In this document: piece after piece, positions 18,170 to 26,884 of the stretch
How the letters are laid out: each line of letters begins with the position of its first letter
How positions within the stretch are numbered: the first letter of the stretch is position 1
Source of the DNA: JBGSKY01 sp041740995
GTDB lineage: Bacteria; Planctomycetota; Planctomycetia; Pirellulales; Pirellulaceae
Direction: 5' to 3'
Length of the DNA stretch: 64,000 bases
NCBI GenBank assembly: GCA_041740995.1
Contig: JBGSKY010000228.1
Location: forward strand, 24,392 to 88,391
Notes under the pieces: generated by a model
Told to the model about the DNA's origin: nothing
The model's input: the letters and a program-made list of their open reading frames with translations, nothing else
Databases searched by the model: none
Made by a program: the position numbers and the translations under genes

Positions 18170-18997
18170 CTAGCTGCGGCGATTTGCGAATCGGTAGATG
18201 CCGTATCCGCCCCAGCACGTTGCCAGCGTCAGCAGCAAGATCGTTCGCCAGCTCCAGCCGGATTTGCCAGGTGCTTGATACGTGAAAAAGCGATCGCATT
18301 CGAACTTCAAGTGCTTCAGTACGAACTCCGATTTTGTATTCCCCGCCGCCTGACGCGTGAACCAAAACTGGACTCCGTTGAGCGAGCTGGTCGTGCAAGG
18401 CAATCGGATCTTTTCAGCAAGCGGTTCGTCTTTGGTTTTGATCGAGCAAATCAGCTCGTCCGCTTTCCGCTCCACGATCCAAACGCCTTTCTTAAAATCA
18501 GTCGGCTGGCTGCCATACATCGGCTGCTGGCCGTTTCCACGTGGCATCTGAATCCACAAGCATCGCGGGTGCTGCTGGTTGGCGACACAACCAACCGCCA
18601 TCACTGAGGCCTCTGGATCGTCGGTCAAGATTCGAATCATCATGCCCTGGCCCCAGCCAGATTTCGGCGGTTGAAGTTCCTTACACTCAAATTCAATTTC
18701 AAACTTAAAATCTCCCGCCGCGTTGTTGATAAATTTCAGGCCACATCCAGCCGAGGGCTGGCCGGCAATCTCTTCGACTTGGCGAACATAGATGCCATCG
18801 GGTTGAAAGCTCACTCTATCTGGGCTACCGCGCGGTGGCATAACCATTTCCAGCAACGGATCTTTCAGCGCACCACCGTTGAGCGGCATATCGAAGCGGA
18901 TTTTTTCGTCGTCGGCCAGCGTAAGCGAACCGCTCAATGCAACGAAAGATATAAGGCACGCTATCAAGCTTGCAGAAGCAAAAATTGAACGGATCAT
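18170..18997 (-). CDS. DUF1583-like secreted protein with C-terminal membrane anchor
   Basis: A 275-residue protein. Residues 1-28 form a signal peptide (ending SLTLADDE). The middle is a beta-rich LamG/jellyroll-like region: GDFKFEIEFECKEL, WGQGMMIRILTDDPEA, VQFWFTRQAAGN. A C-terminal transmembrane segment (SWRTILLLTLATCWGGYGIYRF) is followed by a short basic tail. The general pattern resembles the DUF1583 family found in planctomycetes. Its start overlaps the stop of the DUF1559 gene by 4 bases (ATGA type), so the two are translationally coupled. I infer an outward-facing protein tethered to the membrane. The fold and function are uncertain. Confidence 0.72.
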   Translation of the reverse strand: MIRSIFASASLIACLISFVALSGSLTLADDEKIRFDMPLNGGALKDPLLEMVMPPRGSPDRVSFQPDGIYVRQVEEIAGQPSAGCGLKFINNAAGDFKFEIEFECKELQPPKSGWGQGMMIRILTDDPEASVMAVGCVANQQHPRCLWIQMPRGNGQQPMYGSQPTDFKKGVWIVERKADELICSIKTKDEPLAEKIRLPCTTSSLNGVQFWFTRQAAGNTKSEFVLKHLKFECDRFFTYQAPGKSGWSWRTILLLTLATCWGGYGIYRFANRRS

Positions 18998-19950
18998 TGG
19001 AACGCCTCCCCAGTTTCAATTTCACCACCGTCGGGCGTCAGCAGCGCCCGCATGACTTGATAATCAATCGATTCAGAAATGAAGTGTACTGATCCGTCGG
19101 CCAACACAAATTGCGCCCCTTGCGGATGCGCCGAACCCCAGTTGTTGCGGAACTCAATTTCAATTCCATCGCCAGCGATACGCAGCCCTGCTCGCGCCGT
19201 CCCTTTGGAACCGCCGGAAAAAATCGGCTCGTCCCAATACCAACTTGTCGAGGTGTGAACGGTTGGATCGTAGGCTTTCTCACCAATCAGATAGGTCTGC
19301 GAAAGGCCATCGCTAATCGACGCCAGGCTTAGACGCAGCGGTGCATTGGGCGTGACTCGGGAGTTGCCGCAATAATCGGTTTTCGCCCAAGCCCAACCAG
19401 CCGACTCGTAGCGACCATTGGCATCTTGGATCGGAACAGCAGGACGCGGTCGCGGCCGCGACGGACAGAGAAACATGACTTGCCGGATCTCGACATCGAC
19501 TTTCTGGTAGGCCGCTGTTTGTTCCAGGTAGGGCAAAATGGTATAGGCCCAGCAGCCCGGTTGTTCGCCGGTTCCGTCACCGAGTGGATTGCCGATGCCC
19601 CATTTATAAGTTTGGTTCGCATTGAAGTCTTCGGTCTCGATTCCTTGCATCGACCCGTCGGCCGCTTGGATGACCGAGTTAGCCGAGTAGCCGCCGTTGT
19701 TGGGAAATTCGCGATGGCTAATGGTATGGCTTTGCATCGCCAACCCAAGCTGCCGCATATGACTGCTGCAAGACAGCTTCCGCGCCGACTCGCGCGCCGC
19801 GTTGATCGCCGGAAAAGTCAAACTAGTCAAAACCCCAATGATCGAAATGACGACCAGCAATTCGATCAAACTGAATGCTGAACGTGACTTCGACGTCAGT
19901 GATTCTCCGAAGTGTTTTAGCGTAGTAAGTCTTTCACGTTCGTTCGCCAT
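18994..19950 (-). CDS. DUF1559 prepilin-like protein
   Basis: A 318-residue protein. I start at 19950 (MANERERLTT) because GGAG lies about 10 bases upstream; the longer frame to 20043 has no such signal. The type IV prepilin motif is clear: SAFSLIELLVVISIIGVLTS, with Glu at position 5 of the mature protein and a long hydrophobic helix. Then come the DUF1559 signatures AARESARKLSCSSHMRQLGLAMQSH, a YLIGEKAYDPT-type segment and a C-terminal HPQGAQFVLADGSVHFISESID. Planctomycetes carry many copies, whose pilus role is unproven. It is coupled to the DUF1583-like gene and follows the DUF1573 gene by about 95 bases. Confidence 0.92.
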   Translation of the reverse strand: MANERERLTTLKHFGESLTSKSRSAFSLIELLVVISIIGVLTSLTFPAINAARESARKLSCSSHMRQLGLAMQSHTISHREFPNNGGYSANSVIQAADGSMQGIETEDFNANQTYKWGIGNPLGDGTGEQPGCWAYTILPYLEQTAAYQKVDVEIRQVMFLCPSRPRPRPAVPIQDANGRYESAGWAWAKTDYCGNSRVTPNAPLRLSLASISDGLSQTYLIGEKAYDPTVHTSTSWYWDEPIFSGGSKGTARAGLRIAGDGIEIEFRNNWGSAHPQGAQFVLADGSVHFISESIDYQVMRALLTPDGGEIETGEAFQ

Positions 19951-20045
19951 TAAATTTACTCCAACGTAACATTTCGACGCACGCAAGCGCACCATCAGTT
20001 TTGAAAGATCGCAATTGGTAAAGTTAGTTCTATCTCGGCACAATA

Positions 20046-21128
20046 TCAGCGATCTTCATTCACCAGATTCAACTCAACATCTTTTGCAGAAACTCCGCAA
20101 ATCTTGATTCGCTGCAGCGATTTTTTGCTAGAGATCAATTCAAGTTGCAGTAGAAAAAATCCCAGTTTAATTGGAGCCAAAAATTCAATTTCGAGTGCGT
20201 TGTCCCTCAAGTTAATACTTGGTAAATCGCTATTGCTATTAATTTCGTCGGCAATCCCCTGGTCTTGATCGTAGCTTGCAATTGCGAAAGTGGAGATCGT
20301 CCACGCAGATGTCCCACTCGTACAGTTGAACTTAGCTTTTACAATTGAATTTGCCTGTACAGTCCCTAAGTTCACGAGCGTGGGTGTTATCAATTCGCCA
20401 TTTTTCTTCCAAAGCTTAACCGGAATATCTATATGTGGCCTTAATTTCGAATTCGTCTTAAATCGCAAATTGTCAACAAATTCGCTGACGTAGTCGCCCA
20501 AATATCTAACTCGGTAGCTTTGTGAAGCATGAGATTCTAAAATCAAGTCAACTTGCACAACGGAGTTTTCATTGCTTACGAATTCGGTCTTTAAAAATTT
20601 GCCGTACGGACTAAACAAGCTAATTTCGCCTTCGTATAAGTTTTCATCACGCGACTCCAAAGGAAGCTCCATTTTTGATGATTCAACCTCCCATCTAGCA
20701 ACGCCGGTAAAAGTTAGCACAACTTCCTTAAGTAACTCATCATCAGACACAATTATCAGATTGCTAGTGAAGAGACCGCCAACCTGAGGGGCTGAAATTT
20801 TGACTCGCATTTCTGAAATTTTTCCCGGCAGAATTACTCGATCTTGCAATCTCGCTACCGTGCACCCGCATGAGCTTCGCGTGCTAATCAAATTCAATTC
20901 CTTTGTGCCTCGGTTTTGTAATCCAACAGAAATTTCACGTGATTCGCCTGGAATTAAATCCACCAATTCATATGTAGTCTTTGACAAAAATAATTTCGGA
21001 ATCAAATCCAGACTCTTGCTTTTCTTTGCAACACGAGCGAGAGCGATTGCACTAACAGCTAACGATATCGCTACGACGAATCCAGTGATAATTCTAATTA
21101 CAGAACTACTTAATAATATGTTTTGCAT
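20046..21128 (-). CDS. DUF1573 membrane-anchored protein
   Basis: A 360-residue protein. An N-terminal hydrophobic helix (IIRIITGFVVAISLAVSAIALA region, residues 10-32) anchors or exports it. Residues about 55-145 match DUF1573, an Ig-like/ASPM-type fold with RGTKELNLISTRSSCGCTVARL; the Cys-Gly-Cys is characteristic. The remainder is beta-rich and lacks a recognisable motif. The start lies inside the 3' end of the C39-like gene (overlap 21106-21128), implying co-translation. DUF1573 proteins often accompany exported peptide and C39 peptidase genes. The base composition is low: one sampled line (20401-20460) has 20 G+C of 60, against 37 of 60 in a sampled secA line. Confidence 0.82.
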   Translation of the reverse strand: MQNILLSSSVIRIITGFVVAISLAVSAIALARVAKKSKSLDLIPKLFLSKTTYELVDLIPGESREISVGLQNRGTKELNLISTRSSCGCTVARLQDRVILPGKISEMRVKISAPQVGGLFTSNLIIVSDDELLKEVVLTFTGVARWEVESSKMELPLESRDENLYEGEISLFSPYGKFLKTEFVSNENSVVQVDLILESHASQSYRVRYLGDYVSEFVDNLRFKTNSKLRPHIDIPVKLWKKNGELITPTLVNLGTVQANSIVKAKFNCTSGTSAWTISTFAIASYDQDQGIADEINSNSDLPSINLRDNALEIEFLAPIKLGFFLLQLELISSKKSLQRIKICGVSAKDVELNLVNEDR

Positions 21129-21693
21129 GATCTTCAGTTACAAAGACATCAATAGTTTTACTCTTTGTCGCGACAACAACCGCGATTCCATCCCACTTAT
21201 CTTTCACTCCGAAAAAAAGGCGAGGCTCGAAAGGAGGGTCTATCAAGACCAGACGCTCATCAAGATTGGCAACGACTGCCCAGTGCTCGCTCCGTAGATG
21301 TACTATTAAAAGTGCCTCGTCAGCGATCCCATCAAAATAGCCCTGACCAAATTTTACGGCTTTCGATGCATATCCATAATTCTGTAGAACATCAGAAATA
21401 GCTTTCGCTGACGCGAGTCCGGAACCTACACTTCCTAAATCTTTAGTACATCGGAACATATCAATAGTCTTATTGTCTAAAAACTTGCATGCAACAGAGA
21501 CAGCGACAGCACCACAGGGACTGTCTGGGTGAAAAAAAGTGACAGAATCCCTCTCTGCAGATTTTGCTTTAGTAGATGGAATGTACACACCGAGCTGATT
21601 GCGATAATTCGGGAGGAATCGCCAGGTTGCGTAGCCCGAAATCACACCAAAACAGATCGTTAGCGCAATTAATCCGCCGGATGTGTTCTTCAT
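21106..21693 (-). CDS. Membrane-tethered C39-like cysteine peptidase
   Basis: A 195-residue protein. The ATG at 21693 (MKNTSGG) is preferred to an in-frame TTG 15 bases upstream. One N-terminal helix (LIALTICFGVISGYATW) should leave the rest outside the cytoplasm. The body matches the C39 peptidase pattern: SPCGAVAVSVACKFLD supplies the catalytic Cys, EHWAVVANL the His and LIDPPF the Asp. There is no ABC transporter domain, unlike bacteriocin exporters. Two genes upstream lies a secreted Cys-rich protein with a GG-type sequence, a plausible substrate. A papain-like inactive fold without protease activity is the main alternative. Confidence 0.75.
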   Translation of the reverse strand: MKNTSGGLIALTICFGVISGYATWRFLPNYRNQLGVYIPSTKAKSAERDSVTFFHPDSPCGAVAVSVACKFLDNKTIDMFRCTKDLGSVGSGLASAKAISDVLQNYGYASKAVKFGQGYFDGIADEALLIVHLRSEHWAVVANLDERLVLIDPPFEPRLFFGVKDKWDGIAVVVATKSKTIDVFVTEDHAKHIIK

Positions 21694-21826
21694 CAGAATG
21701 AATACCAATTGGCTGATGGAATATTCAAAATTAACTTAAACTCAAGTGTTGAGGCAAAAGTGCAATATCGACAAAGAGACGGCCCATACTGTCCTGCGAG
21801 AACCGCTGGCCCTTTCCGGATATTAT

Positions 21827-22858
21827 CTAATTCAGGTTTCTTCGATAAATCACTATCAATATAAACGTTCCTAAGAGCATGCCGAAGATAATGAATGGGT
21901 AAATCGTTGTCGTGTTTTTGACTGCCTTGGCCTTTATAACCGCAGTTTCAATATCGGCTGAAGTGACTCTATTAGATATATAAGTTCGACCTGTTATGGT
22001 GTCGTCGACAACAACGCCATTGGGTATATCAACTTGGAACGTATTGGCGTCCAAATTTGCAGGAAATCGCCAATTGATCAATTTGACATTTTGTTCGAGC
22101 AAGGGAGTCGCCCCAGATGATTCAGCGGTCGTCGCGTTAAGAAGATACTCGCCCTCAGCAGGAAAATAAAAGCCACTTATTTCATCAAAATAATTTTTTA
22201 AAATCCGGACCTCTGCGGAAATTAACCAAATGTCACTCGATCTGTACTTGACCTTGTTTAAACGCCTAACAAAACTACCATTTTTCTTAGGATCAAGATA
22301 AACAATTAATTGCGATAACGATTCTGATCCATCGTCAATAATTTCGCCTGTAAAAACAGCCAACCCGTCATTATCAATATTGGTTGCTACAGACTTTGAG
22401 ATAAGCCAGTCACTCATCGACCGTTTCCCGACGGCGCCTAAAAGAATGTTTAAGTCCAAAACGGTGTTGAGGAATAATGGCTCGTTTGCGATGACCGCCC
22501 GTTTGGGCACCCCATCCAAACTTTCAAGCACCGTTACTCTTCCATCAAATTTGGCTCCTAACGAGCTTGTAGCGTGGCCAGAACTTGCGACATGGTGCCA
22601 GTTTACTCTCAAATTGCCTAGATGACTAACGATGGAGACTGTTTGAACTTTCGAAGTCAACACGTTGTTTGAATATTCGCCTCCCTGAAACTCCAAATCT
22701 ACTTCATACGACCGAAGAATCTCTTCTCGCTGTTTAGCGAGTAGCACGAGATCACTGAACTGATCTGCAAAAATGCAGTTAACATCTATCGAAATAAAAA
22801 TCGCCAAACAATAAACGCATAGCATACCACTACGCGAACACAGTGTTGTAAAGGACAT
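21827..22858 (-). CDS. Secreted beta-rich protein with C-terminal membrane anchor, unknown function
   Basis: A 343-residue protein that I do not recognise by name. It has an N-terminal signal peptide (cleavage likely after CIFA), about 280 residues with alternating hydrophobic pattern suggestive of a LolA-like or beta-sheet fold, and a final transmembrane helix (IYPFIIFGMLLGTFILIVIY) with a basic tail. A conserved-looking block is FQVDIPNGVVVDDTITG near residue 275. It lies 61 bases after the Cys-rich protein gene and 118-133 bases before the C39-like gene, in one direction. That suggests a shared transcript and a role on the outside of the inner membrane. The AT-rich composition matches the rest of this locus. 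Confidence 0.65.
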   Translation of the reverse strand: MSFTTLCSRSGMLCVYCLAIFISIDVNCIFADQFSDLVLLAKQREEILRSYEVDLEFQGGEYSNNVLTSKVQTVSIVSHLGNLRVNWHHVASSGHATSSLGAKFDGRVTVLESLDGVPKRAVIANEPLFLNTVLDLNILLGAVGKRSMSDWLISKSVATNIDNDGLAVFTGEIIDDGSESLSQLIVYLDPKKNGSFVRRLNKVKYRSSDIWLISAEVRILKNYFDEISGFYFPAEGEYLLNATTAESSGATPLLEQNVKLINWRFPANLDANTFQVDIPNGVVVDDTITGRTYISNRVTSADIETAVIKAKAVKNTTTIYPFIIFGMLLGTFILIVIYRRNLN

Positions 22859-22919
22859 ACAAGCTCCTTGGTTGATTATCGTTTGTTCGATGAATTGCCT
22901 TATCCAATCACAATCTAAA

Positions 22920-23357
22920 TTATGTAGGATCCTCGACGTCGCATTCCTTGACGGTGAACTTCATCTTGTCGCCGCCGCAGGTATTCCCTTCGGAAGCGCA
23001 TGAACAAACGCCCTCTACTTTTTCACCCAAGAATCTTTTACCACAGTCGATCCCCGTGGTTTCCAGCACGCAATCAAAATTATGATTACCGTCCGGCGTA
23101 GCTGAAGTATAGCATCTGTTTTTAGATGTCTTGAGAACTCTTAAGCATGAACCGTTATAAGACACACAAACTTCTGGGTCCGGCGCGCATTCGCAGTATT
23201 CGGTTTTTGAGTCGCCTACTTGCTGACTACATTGGCCGCCGATGACTGACATTGCAACTTCACTCGATAAGACGGATGCTAGGTTGCGGCTTTGCGCGTT
23301 GCTAAAAAACGTAAACGCAAAGATGGCTGACATAAGAAAGCTGGTAGTATAGTGCAT
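22920..23357 (-). CDS. Secreted 12-cysteine protein with GG-type leader-like motif
   Basis: A 145-residue protein. The first 22 residues form a Sec signal peptide (hydrophobic core SFLMSAIFAFTFF, cleavage likely near SNA-QS). Next comes SVLSSEVAMSVIGG, which resembles the double-glycine leader end of bacteriocin precursors (hydrophobic residues spaced before GG). The roughly 105 residues after GG contain 12 cysteines, enough for six disulfides. The gene is the first of a minus-strand run that includes a C39-like peptidase and a DUF1573 protein. I have not seen this protein described and give it no function; candidates are a toxin, a surface structural peptide or a signalling factor. The start is the only ATG that gives the signal peptide. 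Confidence 0.72.
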   Translation of the reverse strand: MHYTTSFLMSAIFAFTFFSNAQSRNLASVLSSEVAMSVIGGQCSQQVGDSKTEYCECAPDPEVCVSYNGSCLRVLKTSKNRCYTSATPDGNHNFDCVLETTGIDCGKRFLGEKVEGVCSCASEGNTCGGDKMKFTVKECDVEDPT

Positions 23358-23411
23358 AGCTTAATCGTGTTCTTTGTTGAGGGAGTGAGCAAGGTTGCGG
23401 ATTGCCCCATC

Positions 23412-23440
23412 ATTTTGCCACAAAGGGGGGGGGGGGGCAA
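23412..23440 (-). promoter_or_regulatory. Candidate phase-variable promoter with poly-C spacer
   Basis: Read on the minus strand, TTGCCC (-35-like, 23435-23440) and CAAAAT (-10-like, 23412-23417) are separated by exactly 17 bases. Ten of these are the run of C and seven are TTTGTGG. Each box matches the sigma-70 consensus at 4 of 6 positions. The start codon of the Cys-rich gene lies about 55 bases downstream. Confidence 0.45.
23425..23437. repeat. Homopolymer tract of 13 G
   Basis: An uninterrupted run of 13 G on the plus strand (C on the minus strand) between two divergent genes. Such runs change length by slippage during replication and are common sequencing-error sites, so the exact number should be regarded as provisional. 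It sits in the spacer of the candidate promoter just described. Confidence 0.95.
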
Positions 23441-23505
23441 TACCGCAACAGAACATTTTTGGCTTTTAGCTGTTATTGCGTCGCGCCTACTAATTTGCAA
23501 AACCC

Positions 23506-24432
23506 ATGGCTTGTCCGTATTCAATTTCCATTGTCGGTTGTCCACGTTCCGGCACTACATTGCTTACGGCGGTTCTCAATCGCCATTTGGATGTGGTGGC
23601 GATGCCGGAAACGAAGCTTTGGTCGAGACGGTTTAATCATTCTGGTCGTTATCGCAGGCAAACGCTTGATCGAATCGCGGCAGATTCGGGGCTGGATGAA
23701 GTTCAACACGTTGCCGCAACGGAACCGGTAGTTGTTTGGCAGTGGATCTGCAAACATTTTCCAAAATCCATTAATCGCCCCAACGTAAAGTACGTCATCA
23801 ACAAAGTTCCCGAACAGAGCGTGGCGATTTTGCATTCGGAATTGGCGTCGAGCAAAAACAATAAGTTGATTTTGATGGTCCGCGATGGATATGCCGTGGC
23901 CGATTCACTGACCCGCGTGCCTTGGATTCATTGCGATCATGGAAGTGCGGCCGCCATCTGGAATCATTTCATGTCGCACTTCACACGATTCATCGACAAA
24001 ACTAACAATCAACCGAGACATTTGATGCATGTTATTCGCTATGAAGAATTGATCGCCAATCCAGTAGCGACGATCGCCGATACGTTAGAATTTTTGGAAC
24101 TGGACAGCTGGTCGGCGGCAGATTGCTTGGTCCCCAATGCAGAGCTGGACAAATACGTTTTTCCACCACGCGAGGCAACGTGGAAAGCCAGTTCCATTGA
24201 GACAATCGATGTCAACCGGCTGCATTGTCCGCGTGAGATTTCAACGCTGAACTTGCAACGCATCCATGCCGCCGCTGGTCCGATGCTGCAGCGTTGGGGC
24301 TACGCGCGATCGCTGCCCAAAACGTCAGTCTCGCAGCAGGCACTTTTAAAAATCCGAAATCAGATGGCGACCGTCAGGACGGCGATGAGTCTTCCGCCGC
24401 GAATGTTAATTGAAACGATCACAGGTTTTTAA
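23506..24432 (+). CDS. Sulfotransferase-family protein
   Basis: A 308-residue protein. The PAPS-binding loop is at residues 11-18 (GCPRSGTT), followed by LLTAVLNRH, and a second phosphate-binding region appears around residues 125-135 (KLILMVRDGYAVADSL), typical of family 3 sulfotransferases. A later VIRYEELIANPVATI and WKASSIETID complete the pattern. The expected reaction is transfer of sulfate from PAPS to a carbohydrate or lipid hydroxyl; the acceptor is unknown. The gene after it starts 2 bases downstream, so they form an operon; that gene is a GT-C-like membrane protein, suggesting glycan modification. Transcription diverges from the Cys-rich protein gene. Confidence 0.85.
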   Translation: MACPYSISIVGCPRSGTTLLTAVLNRHLDVVAMPETKLWSRRFNHSGRYRRQTLDRIAADSGLDEVQHVAATEPVVVWQWICKHFPKSINRPNVKYVINKVPEQSVAILHSELASSKNNKLILMVRDGYAVADSLTRVPWIHCDHGSAAAIWNHFMSHFTRFIDKTNNQPRHLMHVIRYEELIANPVATIADTLEFLELDSWSAADCLVPNAELDKYVFPPREATWKASSIETIDVNRLHCPREISTLNLQRIHAAAGPMLQRWGYARSLPKTSVSQQALLKIRNQMATVRTAMSLPPRMLIETITGF

Positions 24433-24434
24433 CG

Positions 24435-26657
24435 ATGACGCCGTGGACGCTTGCCCTGACCGATTGCCTCATGACGATACCCTTCGTGATGGCGATGGCC
24501 TGGGTTTGGAGCTGTATCGGGCGAGCCATTAAGCGGATGTATGTGACGACATCGGAAGGTGAAGTTGCAGTGACGAGCGGATTGGGCTGGGCCGTCATGA
24601 CGCGCGGAATTTTGCTGTGGGCATCGATTGTTTTGGTAGCGATTGGACTGTCGTTTTTCGGTTGGCTAGCAGGGTGGAAGTTGATCGCTGGTTTGACGAT
24701 CGGATGGACGTTGCTGGATGTGATTTTTTATTGCGTGTTGAGCGAATGTCCTGAATTGACTTACAGTTTCGGCGGAATGGCGAGAGACGTCCGGTGCAGC
24801 AAAACCGGAGGTCTTGCGCCCTTCCGCTATAGAAATACGGGAGAAGTTAATTCGGCGGCGAGGACAAGCTGGGTGACGAAGATTTGGTTGACGCTGCTGT
24901 TGGCGATCTGCATTGCACAGACTATCGGGTTTGGCCTGATGCAGTTTCCGATGGATTGGGACACGCTGGCTTATCACGCCCCATTTATCGATCATTGGTT
25001 GCAGACAGGAACGTTAACCAGCCAACGGTGTGCGTTTTGGTACATGCCGGGCAATTTAGAGCTGCTAGGGCTAACCATGACGGGTGTTTTCAGTGGTGAC
25101 TTTTTAGCGCAAAGCGTGAACCTGTTTGTGATGTTGATGCTGCTGGCCGCTATCGACCACTTGGGACATTTGTTGAGCTGGTCGATTTGGTGCCGGCTGA
25201 CTGTGATGACGTTGACGCTTGGCAACACAGTCATGGTTCGCCAGTTGGTCTCACTGGAGAATGATTTGGCTGTCGCGGCAACGTTCATTGTCGGACTGAC
25301 ATTTGTAATCCGATTCGTCCAGCAAGCTCGAACAATTGATTTAGCACTAGCAGCAATTGCGACTGGCGTTTGCGGTGGGGTGAAGTATTACGCGTTGGGG
25401 TACGCAGCGGTTTTGGTCATTGTGATATTCATGGCAGTGCTCTGGGCCAGAACGCATCAACTGAGCCGTTTGGTCGTCGTCGGTAAAGCCAGCTTGTATG
25501 TGATGTGCAGCTTGGGTGCATTGACTGGTTATTGGTATGTCCGCAACTGGATCATCACTGGTTCGCCAATTTATCCTCAAGGGATTGCCATGCTGGGCAT
25601 CGAGGCCCCGTGGAACGAGATACGACCTGAGATTTCCACATCAACGGTGTTCTTTGGTCTGAACAAGGAGGTCTTTAGCAATCTGGTTTGGGCGTGGTGG
25701 ACCCAGTGCGGACCGTTGGGCATGGTGGCTATGTTTTGTTCGTTGCCGTTGGCGATTGCGGCTTTGATATACAGTCTGAAATTATCTCAACAGCCGTTGT
25801 TGCTTATTGCGATAGCAACGGTTGGAACAGCAGTCGTCTATTTGATAACGCCCAACGTTATAGAAACCGATCCAGGCACCCAAAACATGTTGAAGATGCA
25901 GTATCACAGCGTTCGATTTGGCTACGCTGCTTTTGTGATGGCGGTTGTTTGCGGTGGGGCCGTGGTGCATCAGTTTGCAGATCGATTTGCGGCCCAACGG
26001 CGATTGATGATGTTGGGACAAACCGCTTTTGCAGGGTTGGCTTTGCTTTCGCTTGGACTTGCATTGGCACCTCAGTATGGATGGCGGCAATCGTTTCTGA
26101 CAGCGAATTGGAATGCCCCTCGGCATTGGATGCTCGATTGGAACGGAACGGATTGGCTCTTGTTGACGATGAACGTCATGTTGCTGATCGCGATCGCGAA
26201 TTTTTTTCGCGATGGACAGACGAAAGAGTTCTCGCGAGCAACGAAACTTAAGATCGCCTGGCTTGCGTCTTTCGTTTCCGGGTGTGTGGCCATCTACTTT
26301 CTCAGTCATCATTGGCACACTGATCATGACTCGTTTTACAACTCGTTCAATACTTCTTGCCCGGCTGATCTGATCCAGCCGTCCGCATCGCAACAGCAAG
26401 TTTGTGTATGCACCTATCTGTACTATCCGCTCTTGGGATCGCATCGCGAAAAGGACGTTGTACGACCTGGGATTATGACTAATTCAGCGGAGTTTCAACG
26501 TTACTTAGAAAAATATCGGATCAGCTTGGTCGCAGCGCCGGATAGCGACTGGCATTGGAGCCAGACTTATGCTGAAAATGCTGGTTGGTTAGCGAACTCT
26601 GACGTTTGGCAACAAGTGCACGAGCGAGCGGGCTTTAAAATATACCTGCGTAAATGA
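24435..26657 (+). CDS. Multi-pass membrane protein, GT-C-type glycosyltransferase-like
   Basis: A 740-residue protein with about a dozen hydrophobic segments, for example near residues 50-90, 150-170, 215-250, 290-340, 410-440, 470-500 and 550-580. After the early segments comes MDWDTLAYHAPFIDHW near residue 175, which resembles the catalytic first external loop (Asp and Tyr-His) of GT-C enzymes such as ArnT/PMT. These use polyprenyl-phosphate sugars on the outer face of the membrane. A C-terminal soluble part (about residues 640-740) ends the protein. It follows the sulfotransferase by 2 bases. The family assignment is by topology and loop motif only. Confidence 0.6.
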   Translation: MTPWTLALTDCLMTIPFVMAMAWVWSCIGRAIKRMYVTTSEGEVAVTSGLGWAVMTRGILLWASIVLVAIGLSFFGWLAGWKLIAGLTIGWTLLDVIFYCVLSECPELTYSFGGMARDVRCSKTGGLAPFRYRNTGEVNSAARTSWVTKIWLTLLLAICIAQTIGFGLMQFPMDWDTLAYHAPFIDHWLQTGTLTSQRCAFWYMPGNLELLGLTMTGVFSGDFLAQSVNLFVMLMLLAAIDHLGHLLSWSIWCRLTVMTLTLGNTVMVRQLVSLENDLAVAATFIVGLTFVIRFVQQARTIDLALAAIATGVCGGVKYYALGYAAVLVIVIFMAVLWARTHQLSRLVVVGKASLYVMCSLGALTGYWYVRNWIITGSPIYPQGIAMLGIEAPWNEIRPEISTSTVFFGLNKEVFSNLVWAWWTQCGPLGMVAMFCSLPLAIAALIYSLKLSQQPLLLIAIATVGTAVVYLITPNVIETDPGTQNMLKMQYHSVRFGYAAFVMAVVCGGAVVHQFADRFAAQRRLMMLGQTAFAGLALLSLGLALAPQYGWRQSFLTANWNAPRHWMLDWNGTDWLLLTMNVMLLIAIANFFRDGQTKEFSRATKLKIAWLASFVSGCVAIYFLSHHWHTDHDSFYNSFNTSCPADLIQPSASQQQVCVCTYLYYPLLGSHREKDVVRPGIMTNSAEFQRYLEKYRISLVAAPDSDWHWSQTYAENAGWLANSDVWQQVHERAGFKIYLRK

Positions 26658-26884
26658 AGCAAACCTTCTGATTCACTTGAACGATTTGGGGATTTCTCTC
26701 GCATTGAATGCGGCTAAAACGCTGGAAGATTCTTTTGTGCTACTACCACGATACCGCCAAATTCGGTTATTCTGAGAAGACTTGATATCGGTCAGGTTCT
26801 TGTCGTGCATTTCGGGCGGGCGAACTGCACAAGTGGATATGCGCACCGGGACGTTTCGTTTTGCCTAGAGAGTAGTTACTGAGT

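Noticed and set aside
25782..26444. Minus-strand 220-residue frame
   Set aside because: It lies inside the GT-C-like gene on the opposite strand and has Arg/Gln/His-rich shadow composition.
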